Below the pieces are notes generated by a model. It saw nothing but the letters and a program-made list of their open reading frames with translations, was not told the DNA's origin and searched no databases. This document shows, piece by piece, positions 19,562 to 31,051 of a stretch of DNA of 35,466 bases (within the stretch, counting starts at the first letter, position 1; every line of letters starts with the position of its first letter). Origin of the DNA: Multifurca ochricompacta (lineage: Eukaryota > Basidiomycota > Agaricomycetes > Russulales > Russulaceae); the NCBI GenBank assembly GCA_022496185.1, contig WTXG01000335.1, forward strand, positions 1 to 35,466, in the 5' to 3' direction. Position numbers and translations under genes: made by a program.

Positions 19562-20463
19562 CACGTCCTACAGCTGCACTGTCTGTGAGGACTTCTTGTA
19601 ACCCCAGTGTTCCTTGTACGAGCCGCTCTGCGGTCCTAGATAACCTTGGTTTTGAGCATGTATCCTTGTTAGTGACTAGAAATGCTAGATCACCTTCTAT
19701 TGTGCTCAAAGCAGAACTCATTGGACGAAACACTAGGAAGAAAATCAGTGCGCGTGCCCTAATAGATAGTGGGGCAGAAGGATTAATAATCCACCAAGAC
19801 TATGCCAAAGCACATCACCTAACCTTGAGCACCCTTGCCAAGCCTCTCCGAGTCAAAAATGTGGATGGAACTAGTAACGCTAATGGAGCCATTTACTACA
19901 CCACAACCCAAATCCTACGACTACCCCTCCAAGACCAATACCATGAAGAACTTGCAGAGTTCTATGTTACTAATATAGGGGACCATGACATTATCTTAGG
20001 AACTGACTGGCTACGTTGCCACAACCCAGAAGTAAACTGGAAAGATGACACCCTGACCTTGAAGCATTGCCCCACATCCTGCACCCTTACCATGACCCCT
20101 CTGACCTTTACTTCGACACACCCCTCTTGCCCTGCTCTGTCTACAATCACAGTACAACCCCTGACGGACCAAACACTCATAGCAGCAGCAGAAATCTTTG
20201 CAGCCCTAATCACAGATCACCCCATGATTACCCCAGAAGAAGTGCCTCCCAAATTCATTGTCCATATCCGTGCCAAGACCACCATGTCCACTCAGATTGC
20301 TGCAGATCAAGTAAAGACCCCTACATCCTTAGAAGACCAACTCCCTCCTGAATACCTTGCATACCGATCTGTCTTTGAAGAGAAAGCCTCTCAACGTTTG
20401 CCACAGCACCAACCATGGGACCATGCCATAGAACTCAAACCAGATGCCAAAGTGCGTGACTGC
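19552..20463 (+). pseudogene. Gypsy Pol: protease region
   Basis: The -1 frame relative to Gag is open through the Gag stop. It contains the retropepsin motif ALIDSGAEG near 19759 and the later DIILGTDWL near 19989, the two hallmarks of Ty3 proteases. It leads toward the reverse transcriptase (ELKPDAKV) and loses frame by about one base near 20464. A T5 run at 19555-19559 could serve -1 frameshifting. Confidence 0.8.
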
Positions 20464-21524
20464 GCATCTACAAGCTCACCCCTGAAGAACAGAAAGCCCT
20501 GGACGTTTTCTTAAATGATCATCTTGCCAAGGGATATATCAGAGAATCTAAGTCCCCCATTGCTAGCCCCTTCTTCTTTGTAAAAAAGAAGGATGGAAAA
20601 CTACGTCCTGTCCAAGATTATCGAGCCTTGAATGAAATCACAGTAAAGAATGCTTACCCCCTACCCTTGATCCAGAACTCATTGACAAACTTCACCATGC
20701 TCGCTACTTCACCAAGTTTGATATCCGCTGGGGATATAACAATATCCGTATCAAAGAAGGAGATGAATGGAAAGCTGCCTTTAAGACCAACCGAGGTCTC
20801 TTTGAACCCCTTGTCATGTTCTTTGGACTCTGTAACTCCCCTGCCACATTCCAAGCCTTCATGAATCGAGCCTTTGAAGATCTCCTTGCCACCGACCATG
20901 TTGTCATCTATATGGATGACATCTTAATATTTACAGACTCCATGGAACACCACAGAACACTCACTCACCAAGTCCTCCAGCTCTCCAACAGTTTGACTTA
21001 TATCTAAAGCCGGAGAAGTGTACCTTTGCTCAGACAACCATTGACTATCTTGGCCTAGTCATCACAGCTGGCCGTGTCCAGATGGACCCTGCTAAATTAG
21101 AGGGTATTACGAAATGGCCTCCCCCACCACCCTAAAACAACTCCAAGCCTTCCTTGGATTCTGCAACTTCTACCGACGTTTATCAAGATTTCTCCCTCAT
21201 TGCCCGCCCCCTCCACGATCTCACCAAGAAAGAACCCCTTCCTCTGGACTTCTGACCATGACCTTGCCTTTTCCACCCTAAAGAATGCCTTCACCACTGC
21301 CCCTGTCCTGCCCTCCCTGACCATACTAAAGCTTTCCGTGTCATCACTGATGCCAGTGACTTTGCTATTGGTGCTATCCTTGAACAACCTGATGAACTCA
21401 ATCGCTACCATCCCCTTGCCTTCCTATCCAAGTCCATGCTGGATGCTGAACGCAACTATGACATCCATGACAAAGAACTTCTTGCCATTGTTCGTGCTCT
21501 GGACACCTGGAGACACTACTTGAG

Positions 21525-21532
21525 GGCGCAGC
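21525..21532 (+). repeat. 8-bp target duplication GGCGCAGC (left)
   Basis: It is repeated exactly at 22738-22745 around hAT-B. Confidence 0.9.
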
Positions 21533-22737
21533 TAGTGATTGGCAGGGGTAACCCTGGGTATCCTCATTGGTACCCGTACCCGTACCATACCCATCACTAT
21601 GGGTACGGGTAACCCGCGGGTTACCGCGGGTCACCATGAAAACGCGTGCAAGTTCTTTACTTGCATCGCGCATTTTGGATACCTGGCCCGGGCCTTCCCG
21701 GACCAAGAAGATACACAACGCGTTATTTGTGCTGCTTAAGATCCCTCAATGACTCTTATTTTATGTTCAGAAGATTAAGATAATTCATTATTCCATTTTT
21801 ATTTTATTATTCTGCTTTCAATTTTATTACAAGCACAACTAAAATACAGTATACAGAGATGATTAGATAGGATGTTATAGAACATGATGAAAAGCCTGTC
21901 AGACCACACAGAATGCAAAATAATTTGATGACCAACATAGCAATTTGCAGGTAACCCCTGGATAATTGTTTTGATACCTGGGTTACCATGAAATGAAATG
22001 CGTGCAATTCTTTACTTGCATCGGCATTTTGGACATCCGGCCCGGGAATCCCGGTCAAGGAGATACGCACTTGGACACAACGCGTTCATTTAATGGCTAC
22101 TCAAGATCCCTCAAATTGTTGTGTTTATGTTCAGAAGATAAAAGGATCCTTTATTTACATTATTATTTATTATTCTGCTTTCATTTCATACAAGTGCGAC
22201 TGTCCTGGTGCTTTAAGTCAACCTTCCTTAATAGGAAGGAGGTCAGACCACCATGCGATGCAATGTAGTCACTGCCCATGCAGCTTGTAGATACACGCGG
22301 GCCTTGTTTCAGTAAACTAATTTAATAATTTGATTATATTATAGTCTAAAGTAGTCTAGAGAGTATTTTAGATAGTGCCAGACCGCAGAATTGGTCGCGC
22401 GTTGATAAACAGGTGCATCATGATTTCAAGAAGTGGATCACTGATAACACTTTATTTTACATCGCACCATTGATCTGCTTTGATATTTCATATGATAATA
22501 CTAGAACATATTTAAAGATACCCTATAGCATACATCAGACGAGATCTTTTTTTTGTGGCTGCAGATGTGTTTTATCTTAGAATTTCTACTGATCTTGTCA
22601 ATGCATGATTGCGCCTATACCCGCCAAACCCGCCGCGCGGGTACAGGTTTCCACGGGTTGGAGCCTATACCCGTACCCGTACCCGGCAAAACCTGTGGCG
22701 CTTACCCGCGTGGTATGAAAACCCTTGACAATCACTA
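21533..22737 (+). mobile_element. hAT-B, non-autonomous element (1205 bp)
   Basis: The insert starts TAGTGATTGGCA and ends TGACAATCACTA, with 8-bp GGCGCAGC duplications. GTACCCGTACCC words crowd both ends. No coding frame is convincing. The interior is AT-rich and contains a direct partial duplication: about 21541-21945 resembles about 21950-22310. It splits the RNase H domain of the gypsy. Confidence 0.88.
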
Positions 22738-23189
22738 GGCGCAGCCCTTCCCTTTGAGGTGTGGACTGACCACAACAACCTGACTTACTTCTGCTCCAAG
22801 AGAAGCTCTCCCGCCGCCAGGCATGATGGGCCCTTGAACTGTCTCAATACAACTTCACCATTGTTCACAAACCTGGCTCCTTCAACAAATCTGATGCTCT
22901 GTCCCGGCATCCAGACCATAAAGAGGGATAGAGCATGACAATGATGAGCGCATACTCCTGGACTCTAATTTTTTGCATTCGGCCATGAAAACCACATCAC
23001 AACAACTCATGACTCCACTCTACACCACAGAATCAAAGACTGCCAAGACCATGACAATGAAGTCACCCAAGCCCTGACCACCATCTTGCACAACGGGCCA
23101 CGCTCCCTCGCCAAAGGACTGGGGACTGGAACCTAGAAAATGGCCTAATCCTACATAAAGGCCAAGTCTACATCCCCAAGTCCCAAGAA

Positions 23190-24193
23190 CTATGAAGAGA
23201 CATTGTAAAGTTACACCATGATTCCATTGCCACAGGACATCCAGCAGATGGAAGACCTATAACTAGTATCACGAGAATTTTGGTGGCCAGAATGTCCTCC
23301 TTTGTCAAAGAATATGTGGATGGATGTGCCACCTGCCAAGAAACCAAAGTTCAACCTTGACTACCCATCCCTTTGCAACCCAATCAAGTTCCAACTTGAG
23401 TATGGGGAACAATCACCATGGACTTCATCACAGACTACCCCTGTCTCAGTCATATGACTCCCTATTTGTGGTAGTGGACCAGTTCAGTAAAGCCACTGTC
23501 ATTGTTCCTTGCACCAAAGATATCACTGCTCCGGAAACCTCCAAACTATTCCTTGAACATGTATGGAGACGCACTGGCCTCCCAGACCAAGTCATCTCTG
23601 ATCAAGGCCCCCAGTTTGCATCCAAAGTCATGAAGGAAATGTGGAGCAAGCTAGGAGTACAATCATCCTTGAGCACTGCCTATCACCCCCAGACTGATGG
23701 AGAGACTGAATGGGTCAACCAAGAACTAGAACAATACCTCCGTGTCTTTTGCAACTTCCAACAAGATGACTGGGCAGAACTTCCCCTTTATGGAGTTTGC
23801 CCACAATGCTAGAACTCACAGTGCTACTAAAAGATCTCCCTTTGAAATCTGGTATGGCTTCCAACCAGAGTTTATTCCCCCACTCCATTTGCCACCCCCA
23901 TCCTGTCAGTTGAAGAAAGACTCCACACCCTAGAAACTATCCATAGTGAAGTAGCTGCTGCCCTCCAGGTAGCTGCAGAACTCATGAAACAGTTGAGACC
24001 AGATGGACCCCTCCATGCTTTCAAAACAGGAGAGCTGGTTTGGTTGAAGGGAAAATATATGCACCACTCACCCCAAAGCCAAACTCAGCCCCTGATGCCA
24101 TGGTCCTTTTAAAGTCATACACTCTGGCCCTGTTAACTGCAAGCTTGAACTCCCTAAGTCATGGCACATCCACCCGTCTTTCACAACTCTCTT
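23190..24193 (+). pseudogene. Gypsy integrase, truncated at the 3' end
   Basis: The HHCC zinc region (LHHDSIATGHP and GCATCQETK) is traceable at about 23205-23345, and the rve core at 23440-23760. The core shows DSLFVVVDQFSKAT, ISDQGPQFAS and LSTAYHPQTDGETEWVNQEL, holding the D,D,E residues. The frame changes near 23400 and 23780. The C-terminal part reads KSWHIHPSFHNSLL, where family members go on toward a chromodomain or the end of pol. The next base belongs to another element's LTR. Confidence 0.85.
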
Positions 24194-24775
24194 TGTTACG
24201 TCCGGTGTGAGACGTTCTGCACGACTTGTGTGACAGCTTTGTACATTCGTTCAGATAAGAGGTCAATAGGACCTCTTGGAGTTCGAATGGATGAGTCAAA
24301 GTCAAAGGAGCTGTTCCCTAGTGACGATGTTGAGCGGAAAGTGCCAAAAGCACTGAGACAATCGGTTTAAAGGTTTCAAGGGGAAGTCCAGAAGACAAAC
24401 ACCGATGTATTCAATAAGTTGAGTCTGAGGTCTACAGTGTAGCTACAGCGGACTTATATACGTAATCAAATGGGCATCTATAGATAACGAGCGGAGTCAA
24501 GTGGGCCCAAATATACAGAAGCGGATGGCATAAGCCTGGCTTCTGATAGGGTATTAAGTAAGTGTCTGAACGTAAAGATAAAGAGATAACGAGATAAGAG
24601 ATAAGGGATCAAACATAGGTATACAGTGCATCAACAAGTCCAAAGCAAGTCACAGGGATGGAGTAAGGCACGTGATGGTCCCAGGATGGAGATGATCATG
24701 AAGTGCAGAGTAGGTGGTAAAGATGGGTCGCTATTGGGAGGGAAGAAAATGGGGTTGCTCAGCAGGATTGTAACA
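24194..24775 (-). repeat. LTR of gag-only element, copy C (582 bp)
   Basis: It has the same ends (TGTTACG and TTGTAACA) and the same length as 10222-10803. It directly follows the gypsy integrase. The purine run before it on the minus strand makes it the 3' LTR of a minus-strand element. Confidence 0.82.
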
Positions 24776-24799
24776 TCACCCCCTCTTCTGGTTCTAGCA

Positions 24800-25656
24800 G
24801 ACCCAGCTAGAAACAACTCATACTGTCATCATCCTGCACAAGTCCAGGTAATCGTCAGCTACATTACAATCATCCAACATGTAATTCTCCTTTCTGAGTC
24901 CTGCGGACATTGGTGGGTGCGGAGGAACCCATATGGGCTGCGTTGACCACATAGGCAGCACAGATCGTGGATCGGACAGTCCAGCTCGCGGTGTCCAGAG
25001 TTGTGGCGGAGGCACTTGCTGCACCACCCCGACAGATTGATGATCGTCAGGGTGACTCCCACACGCGCAGAAAATACAAAACCGGCTCCAGTGGAGGTTG
25101 CTGCAACAGTGCCAGCACCACTTGCGATTGAGGGGACAGTTCCAGCTAATGTGGTACTTACTGTTGCATCACAACATGTCTCTCTGCGAGGGTTCTCATG
25201 CATAAATGGCATTTCGAACTGGTTTGGTATCAGCCTCAGGGCGGCCCCTAATGATCGTGGGGAAGGGGTCGTGCATATGTGTCTGCGTACCATTCAGCGA
25301 TGGTCTGGTATGCATCTCCTATCTCCAGCCTTTTTCTGATCTCCACCAACTCCTGTTCAACTTGGAACATCCCATTAGTCAGCCTTGCCATCATCTTTGC
25401 ATGCTCCTTGTACTGTTTATTGAGTGTCATGCACAATGTCAAATTCTTCTGCAGTCTCATCACCTCGGCTTTGAGATGCGGAAGGCGCATATCATTCAGC
25501 ACCTCGTCAATTGCAAAGGCGCGAGAGTCCTCGCAGCCAGGTGCCCAAGCTGCTCATTGGTCATCGTGTGATGAAGGTGTCCTGTATACCTTTCTTCTAA
25601 ATAGACCAGAGCCCCGTAGACAGGCCATCTTTCTTCATACATCCAGCTACATCCAT
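24800..25656 (-). pseudogene. Zinc-knuckle gag-like protein, copy C (broken)
   Basis: The frame begins at an ATG at 25656 matching the start of copy A (MDVAGCMK-like), passes through the same coiled-coil-like helix (25248-25502) and ends in CSKCLRHNSGHRELDC and a second Cys cluster. Two or more frameshifts separate these blocks, and the first knuckle is degraded. The 5' LTR expected after 25657 is missing, replaced by unrelated sequence. Confidence 0.6.
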
Positions 25657-26007
25657 TCCTCCATTGGTGTAGAATATACAGTAGCCCACAAAACTGTTCC
25701 AATGTTTGGCCATCCTGAAGAGATTGACCTACCACACAATGAGAATAATTTCCAAAATTAGTAGAAATTAGTAGATGATAGTGTAGCATCTAAGCTTCAA
25801 TCAGAGCCTATACTAATGTCAATTGAGTCAGTGGTTCATGATATATAAAATGATTTGTGAGGCATTATCATTGGAACAGTTTTGTGGCCAACATGTGAGA
25901 TGACAAAACCAGTATCTGGTGGTCATGGGAATGCATTGACAGTCATGTGACAAGTTTAATAAGTTGAACACACACCAAATAATCATCAACAACACTTGCT
26001 TCTTACC

Positions 26008-26270
26008 ATGCATGCCCTCTCTGCTGCCAAAAGGACTCACATCATCTCCCTCCTCACTTCAGGCAAATCTGCCCATAAAGTGTCAACTATGACTGGCCAT
26101 GGCACTATTATCATCTCAAGATGGGTCATAAATACTGCCCTTACCATCCCAAGTCAAATGGAGGGAGACCAAGGAAGCTGACAGAGAGAAATGCTCAGCA
26201 TGCTGTTTGCCTTATCTCCTCTGGCAGGGCAGACACAGAGTGGAAGTGACTAGAGCACTCAGAAGTTGTT
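26008..26270 (+). pseudogene. Tc1-type transposase N-terminus (left arm)
   Basis: From the ATG at 26008 the residues MHALSAAKRTHIISLL and GKSAHKVSTMTG match the first helix-turn-helix of fungal Tc1/mariner transposases, which binds the terminal repeats. A frameshift follows. The next block, in another frame, includes a PKSNGGRP-type linker motif. Only about 90 codons remain. Confidence 0.75.
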
Positions 26271-26373
26271 AATGGGTTCCTCTATCAACATACAATGCCC
26301 ATCCATCCTCCCATCAAATTTTCAAGCCATACCTGGCCCTCCCATATCATACACCCCCATTCCATCATAAGTG

Positions 26374-26587
26374 CAATAGGCCACAAAACCAATCCAATGA
26401 CATTGCTACACAAAACATTTTATATATCATGAACCACTGACTCAATTGACATCAGTATAGGCTCTAAGTGACACTTAGATGATACAATATCATCTACCAA
26501 TTTCTACTAATTTTGGAAATTATTCTTATGGTGTGGTTGGTCAATCTCTTCAGGATGGTTAAACATTGGAATGGTTTGTGGTTACTG
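26374..26587. mobile_element. MITE at the centre of the palindrome
   Basis: Its ends (AATAGGCCACAAAACC and its partner ending GGTTACTG) are diverged versions of the outer termini. It sits where CCATTCCATCATA meets its inverse TATGATGGAATGG. Confidence 0.65.
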
Positions 26588-26689
26588 TATGATGGAATGG
26601 GGTGTATGATATGGGAGGGCCAGGTATGGCTTGAAAATTTGATGGGGATGGATGGGCATGTATGTTGATAGAGGAACCCATTAACAACT

Positions 26690-26947
26690 TCTGAAGTGCT
26701 CTAGTCACTTCCACATCTGTGTCTGCCCTGCCAGAGGAGATAAGGCAAACAGCATGCTGAGCATTTCTCTCTGTCAGCTTCCTTGGTCTCCCTCCATTTG
26801 ACTTGGGATGGTAAGGGCAGTATTTATGACCCATCTTGAGATGATAATAGTGCCATGGCCAGTCATAGTTGACACTTTATGGGCAGATTTGCCTGAAGTG
26901 AGGAGGGAGATGATGTGAGTCCTTTTGGCAGCAGAGAGGGCATGCAT
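26690..26947 (-). pseudogene. Tc1-type transposase N-terminus (right arm)
   Basis: It is the inverted copy of the left-arm fragment, starting at the ATG at 26947. It shares the same frameshift. The block KYCPYHPKSNGGRPRKLTER is readable in a second frame and is followed by ISSGRADTDVEV, as in Tc1 family members. Confidence 0.75.
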
Positions 26948-29888
26948 GGTAAGAAGCAAGTGTTGTTGATGATTTTGGTGTGGTTCAACTTATTAAACAT
27001 TGTCACATGACTGTCAATGCATTCCCATGACCACCAGATACTGGTTTGTCATCTCACATGTTGGCCACAAAACTGTTCCAATGATAATGCCTCACAAATC
27101 ATTTTATATATCATGAACCACTGACTCAATTGACATTAGTATAGGCTCTGATTGAAGCTTAGATGCTACACTATCATCTACTAATTTCTACTAATTTTGG
27201 AAATTATTCTCATTGTGTGGTAGGTCAATCTCTTCAGGATGGCCAAACATTGGAACAGTTTTGTGGGCTACTGTACTTCATTTTTTTATGTTCCTGAATG
27301 AAATCAATTCTTGCAGAGACAAAAAGAGCCTTGTTAATGAGGTTACAACATTATGCCGCCATCTGGAGGTGCACCACTCAGTAAGTCTACTGCTATTACT
27401 CTCCACTGTGTCTTATTATAGTTATTCTATAGGGAATATACCAGAAATGGGCTCAAGGCGCTATGTATGAATCCAAACTACTGGGTGATATCAAAAGCAC
27501 AAAGTGGCTGCTGAACTTGTAACCCAGTCCTGGACCATGACCTTCAGGAGAAGAAACTCACAGAGCAAGTTATTCCATATACCAACAAGACTTTCATCAG
27601 CTGCAATGAATGGCTGGTCACAAGTGATCAGGTAAGCTAGGCTCTTTGAGTTTTGTCCTCATTTAATATGACTGTTTCTATTTGTAGCCAATACAGGCCC
27701 TCAAACATCCAAAATTTAAAGAAATGATCAATATTGCTGCATGTGCCACAAATGGTGTGAAAGTCCCAGGCTGAAAGTCGACATGGGCTGAAATCATACA
27801 GACATTCAAGGACCATCTGACGAAGTTGAAGGCACAGCTTAATGTAAGTACATGTCTTAGATGATAAGTCTACCTTCTTATATTGTGTAGGGTCCAATGG
27901 TCACTGGGGAAATCAATCTCACATGTGATGCATGGCAAGCAGAAAACACAGATGGCTATTTTGCAGTTACTGGTCACTGGATTGAGGAAACAACACCAAC
28001 ACAGTGGGAGCTCAAGAGCGGCCTTCTTGGCTTCACACAAGTTAACAATGCTCACAATGGTGAGCAGCTGGGTCAAGCCCTGTTTAAAGTTATCAAATGG
28101 GTGGGCGTCACCCACAAGGTAGGCTAGCTGGTGTCATGATACATATCATATGTGACCTCGCACTCACTGATAGATTACAGATTGGTCACATTACATGTGA
28201 TAATGCATCTAGCAATTCTACGATGATGCAGGAAGTGGCTGTGTGTTTGAGGGCCATAACTGGCAAAAAATACAATTGGCGAAAGCAGAAAATCAAGTGA
28301 GTGTTTTGCAATGTCCAATTTTCAGTGATTAATGATGCTCTGGAGCTGTCTTGCACATGTCATCAACTTGGCAACTCAGGCACTCATATCCACATACAGT
28401 GAGTCTCCACATTTTGACCCAAAGGACCCTGAAGCACATGTTCCAGCAAGTCACAATGAGGTGGGGTTAGTCAGGGCAATTGCAGTCAAAGTATGTATCA
28501 GGTTGTTTAAATTGAAGCATGAAAGCTGATTGTAATAAAGGAATGGTCATCATCAAAGTGAAAAGCAATGTGGAGAACCATTCAGTTGAAGGCCAGTATT
28601 GCAAGACCTGTCCAACTTATCGTTGACATGAAAAGTCCAATGGTCTTCAACATATCTAATGCTAGACAGGGCTGAATGACATAAAACAGTGAGCACACAC
28701 AATTTTCTCCACCATTGATAATTTTATATCCAATTTTTTACAGTCCATTGACACTTTTGTTGATGAACTCCATTGGGAAGAGACTGATCCTGCAAAGCAT
28801 GACAAGATCTGTGCACTTAAGCTAGACAGTGATGAATGGCAGTGCATCAATATGTTTATTGGTTTACTAGCAGTATGTGTATCTCATGCTCTCCCTATTC
28901 AAATATGAGACAATGTTACCAGCACGCCAATAATGCACAACAAGCCTTTTCATCTGAGCGAGCATCAACCCTCCACCTAGCCATACCCCTTGAAGCACTT
29001 CATAGGGCATGGTCATCTCGTGCTGAACATCCAAAGTACAAGCGATTTTTCTGGCCTTGAGGCCACCTATATGAAGATCAATGAGTATTATGAGAAGACA
29101 ACATACTCACCAGCCTACAATTGGCAATGAGTATGTTGTCATTATTCATGCCAATGACACTCCTGATGCTCTATTAGTCCTCAATCCAAAGGAGAAAATG
29201 TCATATTTCAAGAAGCACTGGTCAACCAAACTTCAGCATGATGTCATGAAATGTGTTGAAGAAGGTAAGCGAAACATTTTCTCATTGTTACTTTGCATAC
29301 TCATCATGTTTTAGTTCAAGAATGATATCTGCTACTGGGTCTGGATTTGATCCCCAGGAATCTGCGACATCAAAGAAGACCAAAAGGGATTTGCACATTA
29401 CTTGCAAACTTAGTGACGATGAAGATGATAATACTAATTCACACCCTGGTGTTTCAGAGGACCCTGACCAGCCATGGTCTTGGCATTTGATGCATACATG
29501 GATGTTAGCGAGCAGGTACCGGATGGCTGCTGTCGCAATTAAATGGTGGGGGGTGAGTGGTTGTACCTCATGGCTCAAGATTCAGATGTCTTATCATGAA
29601 AGTTTCTCAGGTCAATTGCTCTCGCTATCATCCTGCATGGGCTTCACTAGCTCACAACTATCTATTGATCATGTCTTTCTGTGTCAAGTGAACGCGCATT
29701 CTCACAGGGTGGCATTACAATCACCAAACATCAAAACTGACTCAAAGGAGATATTGTCGAGCCCTGCAGGGTGTCAAATGTGCAATACGACTGATCTACT
29801 CTTTTGGGAACCAGCTCCTTCCTCAATTCTTGAAGCAGATATCAACCCAGATGGTGAAGATGAGGAGGATGGCAATGTAGAACAGGCA

Positions 29889-30379
29889 TGATGTGCAGCA
29901 TACTGACTGTGTGTTAGCAGGTAAGGCTAAAGACAAGTCATACTTCAGAGGTGAAGAAAACTATATTACTATACTACACACCTAGAAAGACAAGTTATCT
30001 ACAGGAGACGGTTAGTCAAAGGTAAGGTAGTAAGTAGAAGAGATAGGACTTACACTTCAGAGTGAAGAAAACTCTGAAGTGTAGAAGATGAAACAGACGC
30101 CCTTATATACACTTCCAAGGGATGGTCTGTGCACTGGGAATAAGTCCACAAGTGCCGGACAAAGTCCAAACAATAAACAAGAGGGACTAAGGCCATTGGC
30201 CAGTAAGGAATCACATGCTTGTACATCATTACTAAGGTACATCAGTCAGCTACTGTGGAATTGAGAAAGAAAGTAATAAAATATGGTAAATAGTCCGAAA
30301 CTCTGATATCTAATCTAGTCACTAAGTAACTAATCTAATCTCCTGATGCCTGAAGCATCACCGAACACGTCCTGTGTTC
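29889..30379 (-). mobile_element. Probable solo LTR in hAT-C
   Basis: The 491-bp insert is flanked by AACAGGCA on both sides (29881-29888, 30380-30387). Read on the minus strand it resembles an LTR: an outer start near TGAACACAGG, a TATA box GTATATAAGG (30110-30101) and an end ...GCACATCA. It has no coding capacity. The duplication is 7-8 bp, longer than the usual 5, so a non-LTR origin remains possible. Confidence 0.55.
30051..30083 (-). other. 13-bp hairpin just downstream of the LTR TATA box
   Basis: TACACTTCAGAGT and its exact inverse enclose a 7-nt loop. It lies 18-50 nt downstream of the TATA box on the minus strand, near the expected 5' end of the RNA. Confidence 0.7.
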
Positions 30380-31051
30380 AACAGGCAATGATGGTGGAGA
30401 AGGGTCTGAAGAAGGGTTTGATGCTGAGGGTTGGAATGATATGCTGATGGAGGATGAAGATGATGGCTCAGGGATGGACACCGATAGTGTCAATGCAACT
30501 TGGATGCGGGGTTCATGGGCAAGTTCAGTGGTGTCGCAGAGCTAGTATTTTGAAAGAAGGATACCAATGAGTTGGAATGACTTAGAATGTGAGCAGGAGA
30601 GGGAGCGTCTTTGGGATAACTTCAATGATAATTCAAGGCGATTTGAGCCACCTTTAAAAGTATTAACAAGTACTTTACTAATAGGACATTGTAACAAGAG
30701 ATACATTGTAAGGAATATATAGTAAGACTATTTAACAACAATAAAGACAAGATATGACTGTGGCCCCAGTGCGTGTGAGCTTGCACAATGGCACATCTCA
30801 TCTGTGCACTCAGGCCTGCATGGCTGGCACTTGTCTCAAAACTTGATTTCAAAAAAAGGAAAAAAAAACTACTTAGTTCAACATCATAAAATATGTACTT
30901 TCTCTGCCAAAAGCTGCAGCTTGGCCAAGCCGGGCCAGGGCCAAGCCATCTGTGGTGGCTTTGGCTTGGCCCAGACTTTAGGAAAGCTGGAGCCACCTCA
31001 GGCCGAGCCAAAGCCGCGGCTTTTGGGCCAAGCCGGGCCGGAACATCACTA

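Larger units (their letters stand above)
20464..22940 (+). pseudogene. Gypsy Pol: reverse transcriptase and RNase H, broken
   Basis: Ty3 reverse transcriptase motifs occur in order but in changing frames: [50 protein letters not shown], and the catalytic YMDDI at 20909-20923. RNase H follows with [13 protein letters not shown] near 21345 and continues after hAT-B with VWTDHNNLTYF at 22760. Frame changes are seen near 20464, 20670, 20985, 21130, 21190, 21240 and 21310, and after 22790. Most look like single-base losses. The enzyme cannot be made from this copy. Confidence 0.88.
12231..24193 (+). mobile_element. Ty3/gypsy retrotransposon body, nested inserts, 3' end lost
   Basis: The order is LTR, long leader with methionine-free open frames, Gag, protease, reverse transcriptase, RNase H, integrase, as in Ty3/gypsy elements. 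hAT-A copy 2 and hAT-B lie inside it. At 24194 a gag-only element begins, just where the sequence downstream of the integrase should continue. Leader and gag frames are largely open while pol has many frameshifts. Confidence 0.88.
25679..27273. mobile_element. Tc1/mariner-derived palindrome with a central MITE
   Basis: The element starts CAGTAGCCCACAAAACTG and ends with its inverse, with TA on both sides. The left arm (about 25679-26369) and right arm (about 26588-27273) are nearly identical inverted copies. Each arm holds the 5' end of a Tc1-type transposase gene and a MITE-like end. A diverged MITE of the same family occupies the centre (about 26374-26587). The outer arms can fold into one long hairpin. 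No DDE catalytic domain is present. Confidence 0.85.
27317..30540 (+). pseudogene. hAT transposase gene, spliced, decayed
   Basis: Exons with GTAAGT-like donors are visible: 27317-27380, 27433-27631, 27688-27843, 27891-28118, 28181-28296, 28349-28490 and further ones to about 29880. The first ends in the His part of a BED finger (RHLEVHH). Later exons carry ALKHPKFKEMI, LTCDAWQAENTDGYFAVTGH and IGHITCDNASSN of the RNase H-like core, then CLAHVINLATQAL. The C-terminal dimerisation region is recognisable but scrambled, with an acidic tail at 30388-30540 after the solo LTR. Stops such as the TGA after KVPG (about 27773) and CGG-to-TGG changes fit CpG decay. The start is missing. Confidence 0.8.
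27276..31051 (+). mobile_element. hAT-C element, 5' end missing
   Basis: A decayed hAT transposase gene is followed by GGCCAAGCC-rich subterminal sequence (30910-31050) and an end ...GGAACATCACTA at 31051, the inverse of a TAGTGATGTTCC terminus. The left terminus is not in the window. Sequence at 25657-25676 may be a remnant of the same intron region, left of the palindrome insertion. Confidence 0.75.
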
